Shown here one piece after another: positions 35,740-44,180 of a DNA stretch of 64,000 nucleotides (position 1 is the first letter of the stretch; every line of letters starts with the position of its first letter). Both the position numbers and the translations under genes were made by a program. The stretch lies in NCBI RefSeq assembly GCF_014203665.1, contig NZ_JACHJN010000004.1, positions 1 through 64,000 on the forward strand. The letters are read 5' to 3'. The notes below the pieces were generated by a model. That model had not been told where the DNA came from and did not search any database. It saw only the letters and a list, made by a program, of their open reading frames with translations. This DNA comes from Saccharothrix tamanrassetensis (GTDB taxonomy: Bacteria; Actinomycetota; Actinomycetes; Mycobacteriales; Pseudonocardiaceae).

Positions 35740-36297
35740 ATGTCGTCCATTCTGGTCATTTCCGGTAGTCCTTCTCCCTCATCCCGCACCGGGATCGTCG
35801 TGGCGCACGTCGACGGCCTGCTGCGGGACGCCGGCTTCGAGGTGCGCACCCTGCACGTGCGGCAACTGCCCACGTTGTCGCTGCTCACCGAGGACATGCG
35901 CGACCCGGAGATCGCCGACGCGGTGAGCGCCGTGCTGCGCGCGGACGGCGTCGTGGTCGCGAGCCCGGTGTACCGCGCGGCGTACAGCGGCCTGGTGAAG
36001 GCATTGCTCGACCTGCTGCCGAAGAAGGCGTTGCGCGGCCGAGTGGTCCTGCCGCTGGCGACCGGTGGCAGTCAGGGATTCCTCGTCGCGATGGACTACG
36101 CGCTCAACCCGCTGCTCATCGGCAAGGGTGCGGACAACGTGCTGCGCGGTGAATTCGTGCTCGACCCGGACATCGTCGGCGACGTCATCGCGCCGGCATC
36201 GGCGGATGCCATTCGAACCGCCGTCGAGCGCTTCACCCTGGCCGTCGAAGACGCCCGTTTCCGCCGCAAGCGCACGCTGCTGCGGCCGGCGGTGTGA
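35740..36297 (+). CDS. NADPH-dependent FMN reductase (SsuE-like)
   Basis: A 185-residue flavodoxin-fold reductase. The phosphate loop GSPSPSSRT and the VVASPVYRAAYSGLVKALLDLLP segment are typical of SsuE/MsuE reductases that supply FMNH2 to monooxygenases. No monooxygenase or sulfonate genes are close. Its start lies within an unusual repeat structure (35662-35736), suggesting special regulation. ATG 35740 has GGGAAGG about 10 bp upstream. Confidence 0.88.
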   Translation: MSSILVISGSPSPSSRTGIVVAHVDGLLRDAGFEVRTLHVRQLPTLSLLTEDMRDPEIADAVSAVLRADGVVVASPVYRAAYSGLVKALLDLLPKKALRGRVVLPLATGGSQGFLVAMDYALNPLLIGKGADNVLRGEFVLDPDIVGDVIAPASADAIRTAVERFTLAVEDARFRRKRTLLRPAV

Positions 36298-36326
36298 GCG
36301 GGCGTCTCCCAGAGACGGCTACCCGG

Positions 36327-37517
36327 TCAGGCCAGGTACGAGGTGTCGTTCACCAGCCGGACCGACCCGTGGCCGTCCGGGTAGAACTCGACCACCGACA
36401 GCGACGCCAGGTCCAGGTGCAACCGGAACAGCAGTGACGGCCCGACGTCGAGCCCCATCCGCACCAGCGACTTGATCGGCGTGACGTGGCTGACCACCAC
36501 CACGTTCGCGCCGCCGTACCGGGTGATCAGCTCGTCGCGCACCTTCCGCACCCGCCGGTGCACCTGGTCGAAGCTCTCCCCGCCGGGCGCGGGCACGGAC
36601 GGGTCGCCCAGCCAGCGCCGGTGCAGCTCCGGGTCGCGCTCGGCGGCCTCGGTGAAGGTCAGGCCCTCCCACCCGCCGAAGTCGGTCTCGATCAGCCCGT
36701 CGTGCGTGGACGCCTCCACGCCGGCCGCGCGCGCCACGGCCTGTGCCGTCTGCCACGCCCGGTCCAGCGGCGAGGACACCACCGCCGCCAGGCCGTCGAC
36801 CTTGGCCAGCCGCGCCGCCGCCGCCTCGGCCTGCCGACGTCCCACCTCGGTCAACGGCGGGTTGCCGCGTCCCGAGTAGCGCCGGGCCACCGACAGCTCG
36901 GTCTGCCCGTGCCGCAGCAGGTACAGCCGGGTCGGCTCACCCACCGCGCCGGACCACGACGACGGCGTCATGTGCTCGGCCGACGCCACCCCGGGTTTCC
37001 CCGCAGCGGACTTCCCTGCAACGGACTTCGCGGCAGCGGACTTCGCGGCGGCAGGCTCGCCGGCAGCAGATTCATCGGCGGCAGGATTCTCGGCGGGAGC
37101 GGCTCTGCGCACTCCGGCCTGTTCGTCCATCGCCTGGTTCGCCAGCCGGTCCGCGTCCTTGTTGCGCTCGCGCGGGATCCACTCGTACGCGACCCGGTCG
37201 AAGGCGCCCGCCACTTCGCGCGCCTCCCGTGCCAACGGCTGCATGGACGGGTGCTTGACCTGCCAACGCCCGGACATCTGCTCGACCACGAGCTTGGAGT
37301 CCATCCGCACGTCCACCACCGAGGCGCCCAGCTCGGCCGCCGCCCGCAGACCGGCGATCAGCCCCCGGTACTCGGCGACGTTGTTGGTGGCGATCCCGAT
37401 CCCGGCGGAGCGCTCGGCCAGCACCGAGCCGGTGGCGGCGTCCTTCACCACCGCGCCGTACCCGGCAGGCCCCGGGTTGCCCCGCGACCCGCCGTCCGCC
37501 TCGACGACGACCTTCAC
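36327..37517 (-). CDS. bifunctional RNase H / CobC-like acid phosphatase
   Basis: The 396-residue two-domain protein matches the Rv2228c architecture. Residues 1-135 are RNase HI-like, with acids in VEADGGSRGNPG, NNVAEYRGL, RMDSKLVVEQM and NKDADRLAN; they cut RNA in RNA-DNA hybrids. Residues about 190-396 are a histidine phosphatase (YLLRHGQTELSVARRYSGRG) related to alpha-ribazole phosphatase of B12 synthesis. The linker at about 145-185 consists of Ala-Lys-Ser-Gly repeats. GTG 37517 overlaps the preceding stop (GTGA). Confidence 0.93.
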   Translation of the reverse strand: MKVVVEADGGSRGNPGPAGYGAVVKDAATGSVLAERSAGIGIATNNVAEYRGLIAGLRAAAELGASVVDVRMDSKLVVEQMSGRWQVKHPSMQPLAREAREVAGAFDRVAYEWIPRERNKDADRLANQAMDEQAGVRRAAPAENPAADESAAGEPAAAKSAAAKSVAGKSAAGKPGVASAEHMTPSSWSGAVGEPTRLYLLRHGQTELSVARRYSGRGNPPLTEVGRRQAEAAAARLAKVDGLAAVVSSPLDRAWQTAQAVARAAGVEASTHDGLIETDFGGWEGLTFTEAAERDPELHRRWLGDPSVPAPGGESFDQVHRRVRKVRDELITRYGGANVVVVSHVTPIKSLVRMGLDVGPSLLFRLHLDLASLSVVEFYPDGHGSVRLVNDTSYLA

Positions 37518-38251
37518 AGCCCGGACTCGCCCGTCCGCACCATGATCGCGTCGCACTCCTCGCACTGCACGACCTCGTCCGGCGCGGCCTCCCTGATCTT
37601 GGAGAACGCGTTGCGGTCCAGCTCGATCCGGCAGGCACCGCAGCGCCGGGACTGGAGCAGCGCGGCACCGATGCCCTTGTGGGCGCGGATCCGGTCGTAG
37701 AGCGACAGCAGCGGCGCGGGGAACTGGGTGGCGGCGAGCTTGCGCTCCGCCGTGCGCTTCGCCTCGACCGACTCCAGGTCGGCCAGCGCGCTGTCCCGCC
37801 GACGGGCCGCGTCCGCCATCGCCTCCTGCGCCTTGTCCAGCTCGACCCGACCGTGCTGCACGTCGGCCTCGACCGCCTCCCGGCGTTCCATCAGCTCCAG
37901 CAGGTCGTCCTCCAGCGCGGCCTGCCGGCGCTCCAGGGTGGCCAGCTCGTGCTCCAGGTCGGTGAGCTGCTTGGCGCCCACCGAACCGGACTGCATGAGC
38001 TTGCGGTCCCGGTCCTCGCGGGCCCGGACCTGGTCGATCTCGGTCTCCTGGCGCTTGACGTCCCGGGTCAGGTCGCCCAGCGTGGTCTCGATCGTGGTCA
38101 GGGCGTCCTGCTTGGCCCGCAACACCTTCTCCGCCTCGGCGATCTCGGCGATCTCGGGCAGCGTGCGGCGGCGGTGGGTGACGCGCGCCAGCTCGGCGTC
38201 CACCTGCGCCAGGTCGAGCAGCCTGCGCTGCACGGCGGGGTCGGCTTTCAC
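37514..38251 (-). CDS. coiled-coil protein with C4 zinc ribbon (Rv2229c-like)
   Basis: This 245-residue protein consists of a long coiled coil (residues about 10-170, rich in Glu/Arg/Leu) followed by a zinc ribbon with CGAC and CEEC pairs. The same gene lies between RNase H and NIF3 genes throughout actinobacteria. Related proteins bind nucleic acid or help flagellar assembly elsewhere, but the role here is unknown. GTG 38251 follows the NIF3 stop after 1 bp. Confidence 0.9.
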   Translation of the reverse strand: MKADPAVQRRLLDLAQVDAELARVTHRRRTLPEIAEIAEAEKVLRAKQDALTTIETTLGDLTRDVKRQETEIDQVRAREDRDRKLMQSGSVGAKQLTDLEHELATLERRQAALEDDLLELMERREAVEADVQHGRVELDKAQEAMADAARRRDSALADLESVEAKRTAERKLAATQFPAPLLSLYDRIRAHKGIGAALLQSRRCGACRIELDRNAFSKIREAAPDEVVQCEECDAIMVRTGESGL

Positions 38252-38252
38252 T

Positions 38253-39395
38253 TCAGCGGCCTCCAGTTCGGGTCGTCGCGCCGACGGTCCACGGATCGGT
38301 CCGGCGAGTCGAGACGAGAACATCGACCGTACCGTCGAACGCGTCCCGCACGATGCCCGCCGCCTGCCCGCACCAGGGCCACTCGCCGGCCCAGTGCGCC
38401 ACATCGACCAACGCGGGCCCACCGCGGGCGAGGTGTTCGCCCGCCGGGTGGTGCCGCAGGTCGGAAGTCACGTAGGCGTCCACGCCCGCCCGGGTGGCCG
38501 CGGAGAGGTAGCTGTCCCCGGCGCCACCGCACACCGCGACCCGTCGGATCGGGCGCCCGGGGTCGCCGGCGGCCCGCACGCCCCACGCGGTCGCGGGCAG
38601 GGCGTCGGCGACCCGTTGGGCGAACACCGCCAGCGGCTCGGCCTCGGCCAGTTCGCCGATCCGCCCGATCCCGGTCCGGGACGGCAGCTCGGCGATCTCG
38701 TTGAGGTTGAACGCGACCTCTTCGTACGGGTGCGCGGATCGCAGAGCGGCGACGACATCGCTGCGACGCCTGCGGTCCAGCACGACTTCGAGGCGCGTCT
38801 CCGGCAACCGCTCCAGCGACCCGACCGTGCCGACGGCCGGCCGGGCGCCCTCCAACGGCCGGAACTGCCCGACCCCGTCGACCTTCCAGGCGACGTCCCG
38901 GTAGTCGCCGATGGTCCCCGCCCCGGCCGCGTGCAGGGCGTCGAGCACCCGCGAGGCCTGGTCGACGGGCACGTAGGTGGCGAGCACGTCCAGCTCACGT
39001 GCCGGCGCGGGCGTCAACGGCCCGGTGACCACCAACCCCAACGCCTCGGCCAACGCGTCCGACACGCCGGGGAGAGCCACGTCGGCGTTCGTGTGCGCGG
39101 TGTACAGCGCGACGTCGTTGCGGATGAGCCGGTGCACCAACGCACCCTTGGGGTCGTCGGCCGGCACCCCGTTCACACCGCGCAACAGCAACGGGTGGTG
39201 CGCCACCAGCAGCTGCGCGCCGCGCTCCACCGCTTCGTCCACAGTGGACTCGTCGGGGTCGACGCAGAACAACACCCGGGAGACCGGTTCGGCGCGGTCC
39301 CCGCAGACCAGCCCGACCGCGTCCCACGACTCGGCCGCGGCAGGCGGGTAGGCGGCCTCCAAAACGGCTAGAACATCACCGACCGTGCGGCTCAA
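38253..39395 (-). CDS. NIF3-like (DUF34) dinuclear metal-binding protein
   Basis: A 380-residue NIF3-family protein with metal-ligand region LLVAHHPLLLRG and C-terminal TSDLRHHPAGEH, plus an inserted PII-like domain (residues about 135-240) typical of the long bacterial form. It is sometimes annotated as GTP cyclohydrolase type 1 family; the real activity is unsettled. The only start with a good ribosome-binding site is TTG 39395 (GGAGGAG 3-9 bp upstream), which overlaps the cobC stop as TTGA. The unusual start should hold its expression close to that of cobC. Confidence 0.9.
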   Translation of the reverse strand: MSRTVGDVLAVLEAAYPPAAAESWDAVGLVCGDRAEPVSRVLFCVDPDESTVDEAVERGAQLLVAHHPLLLRGVNGVPADDPKGALVHRLIRNDVALYTAHTNADVALPGVSDALAEALGLVVTGPLTPAPARELDVLATYVPVDQASRVLDALHAAGAGTIGDYRDVAWKVDGVGQFRPLEGARPAVGTVGSLERLPETRLEVVLDRRRRSDVVAALRSAHPYEEVAFNLNEIAELPSRTGIGRIGELAEAEPLAVFAQRVADALPATAWGVRAAGDPGRPIRRVAVCGGAGDSYLSAATRAGVDAYVTSDLRHHPAGEHLARGGPALVDVAHWAGEWPWCGQAAGIVRDAFDGTVDVLVSTRRTDPWTVGATTRTGGR

Positions 39396-40432
39396 CGCTC
39401 CTCCAACACAACCCGCAGCGCGTCCACCAACGACGAGAACTCCTCCGGCGCGCGCACCGCGACCCGCAGGTGATCGGTGGTCAGACCGGGGAACGTGTCC
39501 CCGCGCCGCACGGCGATCCCCTTGTCCCGCAACGCCTGTCGCACCCGTTCGCCGTCCGGCACCCGCAGCAGGATGAACGGCGCGTCCGGCGGCACCACCA
39601 CCAGGTCGCCGAGTTCCCGCACCGCCAGGCGCGTGTGCTCCCGGCACGTAGCCGCCAACGCGTCCGCCTCGGCCACCGCCGCCGGCTCGCAGCACGCCGT
39701 CACGGCTTCCAGGACGAAGCTGCTCACCGGCCACTGCGGGCGGTGCAGCGACAACGCGGCCAACAGCTCGGGCGCACCCAGGGCGTACCCGGCGCGCAGC
39801 CCCGCCAGCCCCCACGTCTTGGTCAGGCTGCGCAACACCAGCAGGCCGGGCACGTCCCGCCCGGCCAACGACTCGGGCTCGCCGGGGATCGTGTCGGCGA
39901 ACGCCTCGTCGACCACCAGCACCCGTCCGGGCCGGCTCAACGAGGCGACGACCTCCGCCGGGTGCACCACCGACGTCGGGTTGGTCGGGTTGCCCAGCAC
40001 CACCAGGTCTGCCTCGTCCGGCACCAGCGAGGGCCGGAGGCGGTACCCGTCCTCGGCGGACAGCTGCACCCGGACCACCGGCACGCCGGCGTCGCGCAGG
40101 GCGACCTCGGGTTCGGTGAACGACGGGTGCACCACCGCGGCCAGCGAAGGGCGCAACGAGGGCAGCAACGCGAACCCCTCGGCCGCACCGGCCAGGACCA
40201 GCACCTCGTCGGGCCGACGCCCGTGCCGCTCGGCGACCGCGGAACGCGCCCGGAGGTCGGCGGCCTGGCTCGGGTAGCCGCCCAGCCCGTCCACCACGCC
40301 CACCAACCGGTCCCGCAACCACGGGGGCGGCGCGGGCATCCGGACGTTCACGGCGAAGTCGACGAGGCCGGGAGCGGCATCGACGTCCCCGTGGTGACGC
40401 AGCAGCGCCCGGCCCGAATCATGGCTGGTCAT
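39392..40432 (-). CDS. cobC: CobC-type PLP-dependent aminotransferase / threonine-phosphate decarboxylase
   Basis: The 346-residue fold-type I PLP protein resembles histidinol-phosphate aminotransferase. NPTNPTSVV, VVDEAFAD and the Schiff-base Lys in RSLTKTWGLAGLRAGY are visible. Rv2231c, in the same gene order, is annotated CobC and would make aminopropanol phosphate for cobalamin. A role in B12 synthesis agrees with the phosphatase and cobD nearby. ATG 40432 is used; upstream sequence is Arg/Pro-rich and unlike the family. Confidence 0.87.
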   Translation of the reverse strand: MTSHDSGRALLRHHGDVDAAPGLVDFAVNVRMPAPPPWLRDRLVGVVDGLGGYPSQAADLRARSAVAERHGRRPDEVLVLAGAAEGFALLPSLRPSLAAVVHPSFTEPEVALRDAGVPVVRVQLSAEDGYRLRPSLVPDEADLVVLGNPTNPTSVVHPAEVVASLSRPGRVLVVDEAFADTIPGEPESLAGRDVPGLLVLRSLTKTWGLAGLRAGYALGAPELLAALSLHRPQWPVSSFVLEAVTACCEPAAVAEADALAATCREHTRLAVRELGDLVVVPPDAPFILLRVPDGERVRQALRDKGIAVRRGDTFPGLTTDHLRVAVRAPEEFSSLVDALRVVLEER

Positions 40433-40518
40433 CGCGGGAAGTCTAGGCGACCGCCGCGGCGCGCCGGCACCAGCCGCGGGCCGGCGCCGGCCCTCCGACC
40501 AGGACGCCGGGCCACCCG

Positions 40519-41502
40519 TCACCCGATCTGGGATCCGGCCCACTCCAGGTACGCCATCGGCAGCTCCCGCAGGATGCCCAACGCCTCAGACTCGGGCAGC
40601 TCGGGCAGCGCCCGCACCGTCTGCGCCGCCAGCCCACGGCAGTAGGCCAGCGTCTCGGCCACCAACCGGCCACCCCTCAGCTCCCGCAGCAGACCCTCCA
40701 GCTCGGCGTCCGCCAGCTCCCGACCGCGCGCCGCCAACAGCTCCCGCTGCTGCTCGGTCAACGCCCGGAGCAGCGGGAACGTGTAGACGCCCTGCCGGAT
40801 GTCGTTCCCGGCGGGCTTGCCCAACCGGTCCGAGGTGGAGGCCAGGTCCAGCAGGTCGTCCAGGATCTGGAACAGCAGCCCGAAGTGCGCCCCGTACTCG
40901 GACAACCGGGTGGTCACCTCCTCGGAGGCCTCCGCGCAGTGGGCCGCCAGCACGCACCCGACCCGGAACAGCGCCCCGGTCTTCAGCGCGATCGACCGCA
41001 ACGCGCTGTCCGGCGACCGGTGCACGTCGTAGAGGTCGAGCACCTCCAGCACCTGGCCCTCGACCAGGTCCGTGACCGCCGCCGCCAGCTTGCCCGCAGC
41101 GAACGGCGAGATCGAGTCCAGCGCGGCCTGGCTGGCGCGGGCCAGCATGAAGTCGCCGACCAGCACGGCCGGCCCGGTGCCCCACTCGGCGTTGACCGTC
41201 CGCACGCCCCGGCGCTCCACCGCGTTGTCCATCAGGTCGTCGTGCACGAGCGACCCGGCGTGCAGCAGCTCGACGCACGCCGCCGCCGTGACGGCCTTCC
41301 CGGTCACCTCCCCGGACAGGGCCAGCGAACCGGCCAGCATCACCACGGACCGCAGGCGCTTGCCGCCCGCGGCGGTGATCCGGCCGGAGAACGTGTTGAC
41401 GATCGGCAGCGTCGAGGACGTGGCCAGCTGCCGGATCTCGTCTTCGACCCTGGGCAGCGCGTCGGCGAGCGCCGGCATGGTCGGCATGGTCGTGGTGGGC
41501 AC
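40519..41502 (-). CDS. trans-prenyl diphosphate synthase
   Basis: A 327-residue all-alpha prenyl transferase with first Asp-rich motif HDDLMD, GGKRLRSVVMLAG at the N-terminus, KTGALFRVG, and second motif LLFQILDDLLDL. It elongates allylic diphosphates. Two small residues (SLV) before the first motif suggest a long product such as the menaquinone side chain, but chain length cannot be read reliably. GTG 41502 is the longest start; ATG codons at 41487 and 41478 are also possible. It is inserted between cobC and the ptpA side of the conserved block. Confidence 0.9.
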   Translation of the reverse strand: MPTTTMPTMPALADALPRVEDEIRQLATSSTLPIVNTFSGRITAAGGKRLRSVVMLAGSLALSGEVTGKAVTAAACVELLHAGSLVHDDLMDNAVERRGVRTVNAEWGTGPAVLVGDFMLARASQAALDSISPFAAGKLAAAVTDLVEGQVLEVLDLYDVHRSPDSALRSIALKTGALFRVGCVLAAHCAEASEEVTTRLSEYGAHFGLLFQILDDLLDLASTSDRLGKPAGNDIRQGVYTFPLLRALTEQQRELLAARGRELADAELEGLLRELRGGRLVAETLAYCRGLAAQTVRALPELPESEALGILRELPMAYLEWAGSQIG

Positions 41503-41542
41503 GCCACGATGGTCGCGCGCGCCGGCTGAGAGCGAGCTGAGA

Positions 41543-41659
41543 TCAGAGCACGGACGCCGCGATCGCGATCAGCACGAGCGCGACGCAAAGCATCCAGTGC
41601 CACCGCACCGGTGGCCGCGAGTCATCGGCCGCGAAGTCCCGCATCAGGGGGTCGCTCAT
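41543..41659 (-). CDS. 38-residue single-TM microprotein
   Basis: From ATG 41659, with GGGGAGAG 5 bp upstream, the frame encodes MSDPLMRDFAADDSRPP followed by VRWHWMLCVALVLIAIAASVL. That is an acidic cytoplasmic head and one C-terminal membrane helix. A good ribosome-binding site and membrane-helix composition support it. The function is unknown; it might bind a neighbouring enzyme. Confidence 0.65.
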   Translation of the reverse strand: MSDPLMRDFAADDSRPPVRWHWMLCVALVLIAIAASVL

Positions 41660-41735
41660 GTTTCTCTCCCCAGGGGTTTCCACTACAGGAATACCGTCGC
41701 GGGTAACGGCCGGATCGTTACTAAACTCCGGCAAC

Positions 41736-42206
41736 TTACTCCGGGTCGCGCTTGCGGAGGTTCGCGTCCACTTCGGACAGCAATCGTGCGCGTTCCTGTT
41801 TCGCCTGGTCACGTCGTTCCCGGTCACGTACCAGGTGCAGTACGTCGACATCCCGCAGGCCCGCCGATTCGCGGTAGAAAGACTCCTCGAACCACCACCA
41901 CGAACGCAGTCCGACGCGCGCAATACGCACCGGCTGTCCCCGTCTGCGCACGTCCAGTGACGGGTAATCCGCGATACGCACCGGCGGACAACCGGTGGCC
42001 ACGAAGAAATGCCGTTCGCGGAACAGGAACCCCCGGTCGACGAAGAACCCGGCGTTCGGGTCGACCCGCAGCTCACCGCTGGGCACCGACGGGCGCGGCC
42101 GGGCGAACGCGGGCGTCTCCGGCCACGAGCGCCGCCACAGCGAGACGGCCGCGAACGCCGCGAACCCCGCGACGAGCAGCAACAGCACGCCGACAACGCC
42201 TGACAT
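41736..42206 (-). CDS. membrane-anchored protein of unknown function
   Basis: This 156-residue protein begins with one TM helix (VVGVLLLLVAGFAAFAAVSL). A cytoplasmic or external domain follows containing FFVDRGFLFRERHFFVATG and WWWFEESFYRES, ending in a charged helix (RERRDQAKQERARLLSEVDANL). GGGGGA precedes ATG 42206. I do not recognise the family. It is divergent from the ptpA-like gene. Confidence 0.65.
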   Translation of the reverse strand: MSGVVGVLLLLVAGFAAFAAVSLWRRSWPETPAFARPRPSVPSGELRVDPNAGFFVDRGFLFRERHFFVATGCPPVRIADYPSLDVRRRGQPVRIARVGLRSWWWFEESFYRESAGLRDVDVLHLVRDRERRDQAKQERARLLSEVDANLRKRDPE

Positions 42207-42304
42207 CGATCCCCCAACGAGCCGGTGGATCCGATGGTCGAGCGTCCCGGACGCGACGTCCGGCACCCTCACCCGGAGCGCGCGACCTGGCAGACTCCCC
42301 TGCC

Positions 42305-42763
42305 GTGACGCTCCACGTGACCTTCATCTGCACCGGCAACATCTGCCGTTCCCCCGTGGCCGCGATCATATTCCGCGAGCACCTGGACCGTGCCGGGCTG
42401 GGTGACCTCGTGGAGGTCACCAGCGCGGGGACCGGCGGCTGGCACGTCGGCGACCCGGCCGACCACCGCGCGATCAAGTCGTTGGCGGACAACGGCTACC
42501 CGACCACCCACGTCGCCGCCCAGGTCGGCGCCGAACACCTGGGCGCGGACCTGCTGGTGGCCCTGGACTCGGGCCACGCGCGAGCGCTGGAGCGCATCGC
42601 CGACCCGGACCGGATCCGCTTGCTGCGCTCGTTCGACCCGGACGCCGACGGCACCGACGTCCCCGATCCCTACTACGGCGACCGCGCCGGCTTCGACCTC
42701 GTCATCTCGCAGGTGGAAGCCGCCGTGCCCGGCCTGCTGTCCTGGGTGCGCGAGCAGCTGTGA
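42305..42763 (+). CDS. ptpA: low-molecular-weight protein-tyrosine phosphatase
   Basis: The 152-residue enzyme has the CX5R loop at the N-terminus (FICTGNICRS; Cys9, Arg15) and the general-acid Asp in VPDPYYG. It is the counterpart of Rv2234 (PtpA) by order and strand. The gene is coupled by GTGA overlap to a fructosamine-kinase gene. LMW-PTPs have been reported to dephosphorylate ribulosamine 5-phosphates as well as phosphotyrosine, so the pair may act in deglycation. Confidence 0.93.
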   Translation: MTLHVTFICTGNICRSPVAAIIFREHLDRAGLGDLVEVTSAGTGGWHVGDPADHRAIKSLADNGYPTTHVAAQVGAEHLGADLLVALDSGHARALERIADPDRIRLLRSFDPDADGTDVPDPYYGDRAGFDLVISQVEAAVPGLLSWVREQL

Positions 42764-43590
42764 CGCCCGGGGAAGCCGCCGCCGAGCTGACCGGCGTGGC
42801 AGCGGTCGACGTCCGGCGGATCGGCAACGCCGTCTACGAGGTCGACCTGGCCGACGGTGACCTGGTCGTGGCCAAGAGGCACGACGCCCCCGGCGCCGCA
42901 CTGGCCGAAGCCGCCTCGCTGGAATGGCTGGCCGAGCCCGAGGGCCCGGCCGTCCCGGGGGTGCGTGGCCACGACGACCACTGGCTGGTGCTGGACCAGG
43001 TCGAGCCGGGCTCCCCCACCCCGCGGGCCGCCGAGGAGTTCGGTCGTCGGCTGGCGGCCCTGCACGCCACCGGAGCCCCGGCGTTCGGCGCGCCTCCGCC
43101 GGGCGGCCCGGAGAACGCCGTCATCGGGTCGGCTCCCCTGCGCAACGCCCCGTCGGTCACCTGGTCGGACTGGTTCGCCCGGGACCGGATCGCGTGCTAC
43201 GTCCGCCTGGCCGTGGACGCGGGGGTGCTGACGCCCGCCGAGGCCCGCACCATCGAGAACGTCCGGGTGGAGGCCCCCGGGGAACCACCGGCACGCCTGC
43301 ACGGCGACCTGTGGAACGGCAACGTCCACTGGGCGGCGGACGGCCGGGCGTGGCTGATCGACCCGGCCGCGCACGGCGGCCACCGCGAGTCCGACCTGGC
43401 GATGCTGGCCCTGTTCGGCTGCCCGCACCTGGACCGCGTGCTGTCGGCCTACCACGAGGCCGCCCCGTTGGCGGACGGCTGGCGGGACCGGATCCCGCTG
43501 CACCAGCTCTTCCCGCTCCTGGTGCACGCCGTGCTGTTCGGCCGCGGCTACGCGCAGCAGGCCTTGTCCGCCGCACGAGCGCTGCCATGA
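42760..43590 (+). CDS. fructosamine/ribulosamine kinase-like protein
   Basis: A 276-residue small-molecule kinase of the fructosamine-3-kinase family. It shows the catalytic loop LHGDLWNGNVHW, the metal site LIDPAAHGGHRESDLAM and a Lys in DLVVAKRH. It phosphorylates ketoamines on glycated proteins so that they fall off. Bacterial members often prefer ribulosamines or erythrulosamines. The GTG at 42760 overlaps the ptpA stop, indicating a joint function. Confidence 0.9.
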   Translation: MTPGEAAAELTGVAAVDVRRIGNAVYEVDLADGDLVVAKRHDAPGAALAEAASLEWLAEPEGPAVPGVRGHDDHWLVLDQVEPGSPTPRAAEEFGRRLAALHATGAPAFGAPPPGGPENAVIGSAPLRNAPSVTWSDWFARDRIACYVRLAVDAGVLTPAEARTIENVRVEAPGEPPARLHGDLWNGNVHWAADGRAWLIDPAAHGGHRESDLAMLALFGCPHLDRVLSAYHEAAPLADGWRDRIPLHQLFPLLVHAVLFGRGYAQQALSAARALP

Positions 43591-43597
43591 TGAGCCG

Positions 43598-44164
43598 ATG
43601 GGGATCAAGGCGTTCGACCGCGACGACTGGCAGTGGCTCAACGAACCGCGCTCCTGGTCCGACGAGGGCGGCGGCCTGAGCCTCACCACCGACCCGGACA
43701 CCGACTTCTGGCGCACCACGCACTACGGCTTCGACCGGGACACCGGCCACGTCCTGGGCGTGCCGCTGACCGGCGACTTCACCCTCGTGGCCTCGTTCAC
43801 CGCGGACTACGCCGCCCAGTACGACCAGGCGGGCATCGCGCTGCGCGTGGACAGCCGGAACTGGATCAAGGCCGGGGTGGAGCTGGTGGACGACGAGTTC
43901 CAGGTGAGCACGGTCGTCACCCGCGACTTCTCGGACTGGTCGGTGGTCCCGGCCGGCCACATCACCCGGGTCACCGTCTCCGCGGCCCGCGAAGGCGACA
44001 CGGTGACCGTCCGGTACGGGCTGGGGGACGCGGCGCCGACCACCATGCTGCGGCTGGGCTACTTCCCGCCGGAGGTCGCCGCGCTGGCGGGCGTGATGGC
44101 GGCGGCGCCCACCGGACCCGGCTTCCCGGCCAGATTCGACCGGGTGCAGGTCACAACGGCCTAG
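43598..44164 (+). CDS. DUF1349 concanavalin-like protein
   Basis: A 188-residue protein matching the DUF1349 beta-sandwich family (WLNEPRSWSDEGGGLSLTT; FWRTTHYGF; QYDQAGIALRVDSRNWIKAG). Members are thought to bind carbohydrate-like ligands. It lies 7 bp downstream of the kinase stop and so may share its transcript. Its link with deglycation is speculative. Confidence 0.87.
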   Translation: MGIKAFDRDDWQWLNEPRSWSDEGGGLSLTTDPDTDFWRTTHYGFDRDTGHVLGVPLTGDFTLVASFTADYAAQYDQAGIALRVDSRNWIKAGVELVDDEFQVSTVVTRDFSDWSVVPAGHITRVTVSAAREGDTVTVRYGLGDAAPTTMLRLGYFPPEVAALAGVMAAAPTGPGFPARFDRVQVTTA

Positions 44165-44180
44165 GGCTTACCGTGGAAGG

